A stretch of 17,754 bases of DNA from Clostridia bacterium (GTDB taxonomy: Bacteria; Bacillota_A; Clostridia; Oscillospirales; CAG-272), in contig JAFTHF010000181.1 of NCBI GenBank assembly GCA_017457545.1, positions 1 to 17,754 of the forward strand, read 5' to 3'. The notes under the pieces are model-generated. The model was given only the letters and a program-made list of their open reading frames with translations, was not told the DNA's origin and did not search any database. Made by a program: the position numbers and the translations under genes. This document shows positions 15,350 through 17,754 of the stretch, in pieces. Position 1 is the stretch's first letter. Each line of letters starts with the position of its first letter.

Positions 15350-15754
15350 ATGAGGATTGAACAGATTAAGGCGGAGCTAAAAGAGCTTAAGCATCTTGAA
15401 AAATGTATAAAGGTACGGGAAACCATAAGAGACATAAGAACAAGAAGACTTGAAAGGCTAAGGTCCATGGAGCAATCTCCCGAGATTACAGAGGAAATTT
15501 CCGAGATTGAGGATATACTCAAATCACTGAAAATCAACGAATACATAAGAAAAGCAAACAGGCTTGAGAAGAAATATCTTGGTATAATATCCACTCTTAC
15601 ACCAAGTGAGCAAATCATCATGCTTGAATGCTTTGTCAACGGAGACAAAACCTATTGGCAGGTAGGGGAGCAGCTTGGCTACTCAGATGAATGGGTACGT
15701 GCCAAGGTGCGTGAAATACTGCCAAAGCTTGCAAAGCAGATAAAAATATCATAA
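15350..15754 (+). CDS. sigma-70 region 4-like HTH protein, phage ArpU/DUF1492 type
   Basis: The 134-residue protein has a long charged helical first half (about 1-77, likely coiled coil, e.g. KAELKELKHLEKCIKVRE). A C-terminal helix-turn-helix follows at about 83-130 (LTPSEQIIMLECFVNGDKTYWQVGEQLGYSDEWVRAKVREIL), similar to region 4 of sigma-70 factors. This layout resembles late-gene regulators and small sigma-like proteins of Gram-positive phages (ArpU, DUF1492). I name the class, not a specific family. The ATG at 15350 has a perfect AAGGAGG site. An upstream in-frame ATG (15191) would read through the zinc-finger gene in another frame and is rejected. It is the last gene before a terminator, so any regulated phage-type target genes must be elsewhere. 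Confidence 0.75.
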   Translation: MRIEQIKAELKELKHLEKCIKVRETIRDIRTRRLERLRSMEQSPEITEEISEIEDILKSLKINEYIRKANRLEKKYLGIISTLTPSEQIIMLECFVNGDKTYWQVGEQLGYSDEWVRAKVREILPKLAKQIKIS

Positions 15755-15762
15755 TTGACAGT

Positions 15763-15802
15763 AAAAAACGACTGCACAAAAGATGCAGTCGTTTCTATTT
15801 TT
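15763..15802. terminator. bidirectional rho-independent terminator
   Basis: An 11-bp stem (AAACGACTGCA 15766-15776 with its complement 15784-15794, loop CAAAAGA) is flanked by CTATTTTT on the plus strand and by TTTTTTAC on the minus strand. It sits in the 51-base gap between the convergent sigma-like gene and the sugar kinase and should end both transcripts. Confidence 0.9.
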
Positions 15803-15805
15803 AAA

Positions 15806-17380
15806 TTATTCAGCGAATGTGGAAATAGCTGTCTTTTCAACATCAAGGCAACGCTTAAAGTCTGTAAGGAACGCATTGAAGCCGTCAATATCTTCCTTAT
15901 CAGCCATAGTTTCCACTGTCTTGCAGGATGCGAAAATCTTATTGTCAAGATAATCGGGAAGCGCTTCGCCCTCTGCCTTATCAAGCATATATGCAGCAAG
16001 AAGCGCCATACCGTAAGGTCCACCCTCACCGGAGCTTTCCATTGTAATAACGGGAGCGCCAACAGCAGCGGAAAGGAACTTAGGTCCTGTTACGGGAGCC
16101 TTGAAGTAGCCACCGTGACCGCAGATACGGTCAATCTTAATATTTTCTTCCTTAATAAGAATATCAAGTCCCATCTTAAGAGTTGACAGACAGGAGTAGA
16201 GATGTGTTCTCATAAGGTTAGCAAAGCTGAAGTCTGCATCGGGTCTGCGCATAAGCACGGGAATACCCTTTGTAAGACCTACGTTTGCTTCACCGGAATA
16301 GTAGTTGTAGGAGATAAGTCCACCGCAGTCAGCCTCACCTGAAAGCGCCTTTTCAAACATAAGATCCATAAGCTTGCCTGTAGGGATATCAACACCGAGA
16401 CAGGATGCAAAGTCCTTAAGCATATTTGCCCAAGCGTTAAAGTCAGATGTACAGTTGGAGCAATGCACCATAGCAACGGGAGCGCCGTCGGGAGTTGTAA
16501 CAACGTTGATTTCCTTATGAAGCTTAGGTGTCTTTTCTGTAACCACCATTGCGAAAACAGATGTACCTGCAGAAACGTTACCTGTACCAACTCTTACAGA
16601 GTTAGTGGCTGTCATACCTGTACCTGCGTCGCCCTCAGGAGGTGCAAATTTAACACCTGCCTTAAGTGTGCCACTTACATCAAGAAGCTTAGCGCCCTCC
16701 TCTGTAAGATAGCCGGCGCACTCACCTGCGTTAAGCACACCGGGAAGAATTTCCTTAAGTGTCCAAGGATAATTTTTATCCTTTATAAGATTTGCAAAAA
16801 TTTCAAGGCAATCATCTCTGTAGTCGCACTTTTCGCTGTCAATGGGGAACATACCCGATGCCTCACCAATTCCGAGAACCTTGTTGCCTGTAAGCTGCCA
16901 GTGGATAAAGCCGGCAAGAGTAGTAAAGTGTGCAATATCCTTAACGTAAGATACGTCCTCAAGGATATCCTTATAAAGATGGGCAATGCTCCATCTCTGA
17001 GGAATAGCAGAGTTGAACGCCTTAGTCAGCTTTTCGGAGGACTCTGCGGTAATAGTATTTCTCCATGTTCTGAAGGGAGCAAGAAGATTATTGTCCTTAT
17101 CGAATGCAAGGTAGCCGTGCATCATACCGGAAATACCGATAGCGCCGATGGTGGTAAGCTTTTCGCCGTATGTATTCTCAAAATCTGTACGCATCTTTGC
17201 ATAGCAATCCTGAAGGCCGCCGATAATATCGTCCATTGTGTATGTCCAGATTCCGTCAACATAACGGTTTTCCCAGGTGTGACCGCCTGATGCGATTACG
17301 TTGCGATTTTCGTCAAGCAAAATTGCCTTAATTCTTGTAGAGCCAAATTCAAGGCCCATTGCAAATTTTTCAAAATTCAT
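15806..17380 (-). CDS. FGGY-family carbohydrate kinase
   Basis: FGGY kinases phosphorylate sugars or polyols such as xylulose, ribulose or fuculose at the entry of a catabolic pathway. The 524-residue protein opens with the phosphate-1 motif GLEFGSTRIKAILLDE (residues 9-24), has the catalytic-base region EGD251AGTGMTA, and C-terminal nucleotide motifs GHGGYFKAP (421-429) and SSGEGGPYGMALLAAYM. The opening and ENRYVDGIWTY closely resemble, from memory, a Bacteroidetes/Firmicutes group of ribulokinase-like FGGY enzymes found with arabinose or fucose genes, so a pentulose substrate is plausible but unproven. The ATG at 17380 has GAGGTG 3 bases upstream; the in-frame ATG 17392 overlaps the previous gene's stop and lacks a site. 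It lies 11 bases behind the partial gene at the window edge. Confidence 0.9.
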   Translation of the reverse strand: MNFEKFAMGLEFGSTRIKAILLDENRNVIASGGHTWENRYVDGIWTYTMDDIIGGLQDCYAKMRTDFENTYGEKLTTIGAIGISGMMHGYLAFDKDNNLLAPFRTWRNTITAESSEKLTKAFNSAIPQRWSIAHLYKDILEDVSYVKDIAHFTTLAGFIHWQLTGNKVLGIGEASGMFPIDSEKCDYRDDCLEIFANLIKDKNYPWTLKEILPGVLNAGECAGYLTEEGAKLLDVSGTLKAGVKFAPPEGDAGTGMTATNSVRVGTGNVSAGTSVFAMVVTEKTPKLHKEINVVTTPDGAPVAMVHCSNCTSDFNAWANMLKDFASCLGVDIPTGKLMDLMFEKALSGEADCGGLISYNYYSGEANVGLTKGIPVLMRRPDADFSFANLMRTHLYSCLSTLKMGLDILIKEENIKIDRICGHGGYFKAPVTGPKFLSAAVGAPVITMESSGEGGPYGMALLAAYMLDKAEGEALPDYLDNKIFASCKTVETMADKEDIDGFNAFLTDFKRCLDVEKTAISTFAE

Positions 17381-17391
17381 AGTACACCTCA

Positions 17392-17754
17392 TTATGCCAA
17401 ATTAATAAGCTTCATCATATCATCGTAAAGGTTCTGGCTGTTTGCCCCAAGGCGAGATTTCATACAGCCGTACAGAGTATTAGCAGCTACAAGGTCGTGG
17501 TAGTAGCTGGAGCGTCTTTCTATCTTAAGTGCAAGGGTAGCAAACTCCTGACTTAAATAGAGCTTAGACGCTGTAAGAAGCTTGCTGCTTCTTAAGTTAA
17601 GATTATGTGTTGCCTTAAGAGAGGAGGTCTCAAGGAACTCAGATGCCTTAAGCCTGTCAATAAGTGCAATACAGGTTTCCATAGTGTCGCATTTCTTCGC
17701 CTCAAAGTAGTAAAACATAATGTCTGCATACTGCCAGTATTCGGGGGATAGCAG
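17392..17754 (-). CDS. C-terminal part of an unrecognised protein, runs off the right edge
   Basis: The frame is open to the window edge (it reads LLSPEYWQYADI before an in-frame ATG at 17718), so at least 120 residues are visible and the start is probably outside. The part seen is helical, soluble and Leu/Ser/Lys-rich, with no motif I recognise. Taking the ATG at 17718 as the real start is unlikely, since no ribosome site precedes it. It is probably in one operon with the sugar kinase, 11 bases downstream, so a role in sugar uptake, processing or regulation is a guess from context only. Confidence 0.6.
   Translation of the reverse strand: MLSPEYWQYADIMFYYFEAKKCDTMETCIALIDRLKASEFLETSSLKATHNLNLRSSKLLTASKLYLSQEFATLALKIERRSSYYHDLVAANTLYGCMKSRLGANSQNLYDDMMKLINLA

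Noticed and set aside
16463..17290. Long plus-strand open frame opposite the sugar kinase
   Set aside because: It is antisense to a clear FGGY kinase, rich in Cys/His/Ile codons typical of a shadow frame, with no ribosome site or family match.

Overview
The window looks like chromosomal DNA of a low-to-mid GC Gram-positive bacterium of the Clostridia (Bacillota). The reasons are: an AddAB helicase-nuclease rather than RecBCD, strong AGGAGG-type ribosome binding sites before almost every gene, TTGACA/TATAAT promoters, a GtrA-QueG-AddB-AddA gene order, and a clostridial-looking lipoprotein nuclease. Species cannot be told from this sequence alone. I saw no rRNA, tRNA, CRISPR array, transposase or integrase.

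Left arm (1-3800, minus strand). One operon runs leftwards from a good promoter at 3764-3792: a type IIA topoisomerase B subunit (GyrB/ParE type), then tadA (tRNA adenosine deaminase, overlapping by ATGA), then a GltD-like NAD(P)/FAD oxidoreductase. The last gene carries a one-base deletion that breaks its reading frame in the N-terminal cysteine cluster. The window starts with a perfect 22-base palindrome plus T-run, probably a terminator.

Centre (3858-13345, plus strand). A second promoter, divergent from the first, drives a compact six-gene operon: gtrA-like membrane protein, queG, addB, addA, a 133-residue conserved-looking protein of unknown function, and a secreted lipoprotein DNA/RNA nuclease. 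Most junctions are ATGA overlaps or touching genes. A strong hairpin terminator closes the operon, followed by a two-hairpin repeat-like element.

Right arm (13414-15802). This is the most interesting part. An XRE/S24 (CI/LexA-like) repressor, with an aldo/keto reductase 1 base behind it, is divergent from a tiny C2H2 zinc-finger ORF and a sigma-region-4-like protein of phage ArpU/DUF1492 flavour. Between the two arms lie two promoters, each an exact TTGACA-17-TATAAT, that point at each other, so their transcripts start about 12 bases apart and run through each other's promoter. Both spacers contain the same CTAAATTA word. This has the architecture of a face-to-face phage-type genetic switch, but without any structural phage genes nearby. 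The zinc-finger ORF has a full Shine-Dalgarno sequence but an ACG where its start codon should be.

Far right (15806-17754, minus strand). An FGGY-family sugar kinase sits behind the C-terminal end of an unrecognised protein that runs off the window. A bidirectional terminator separates them from the switch module.
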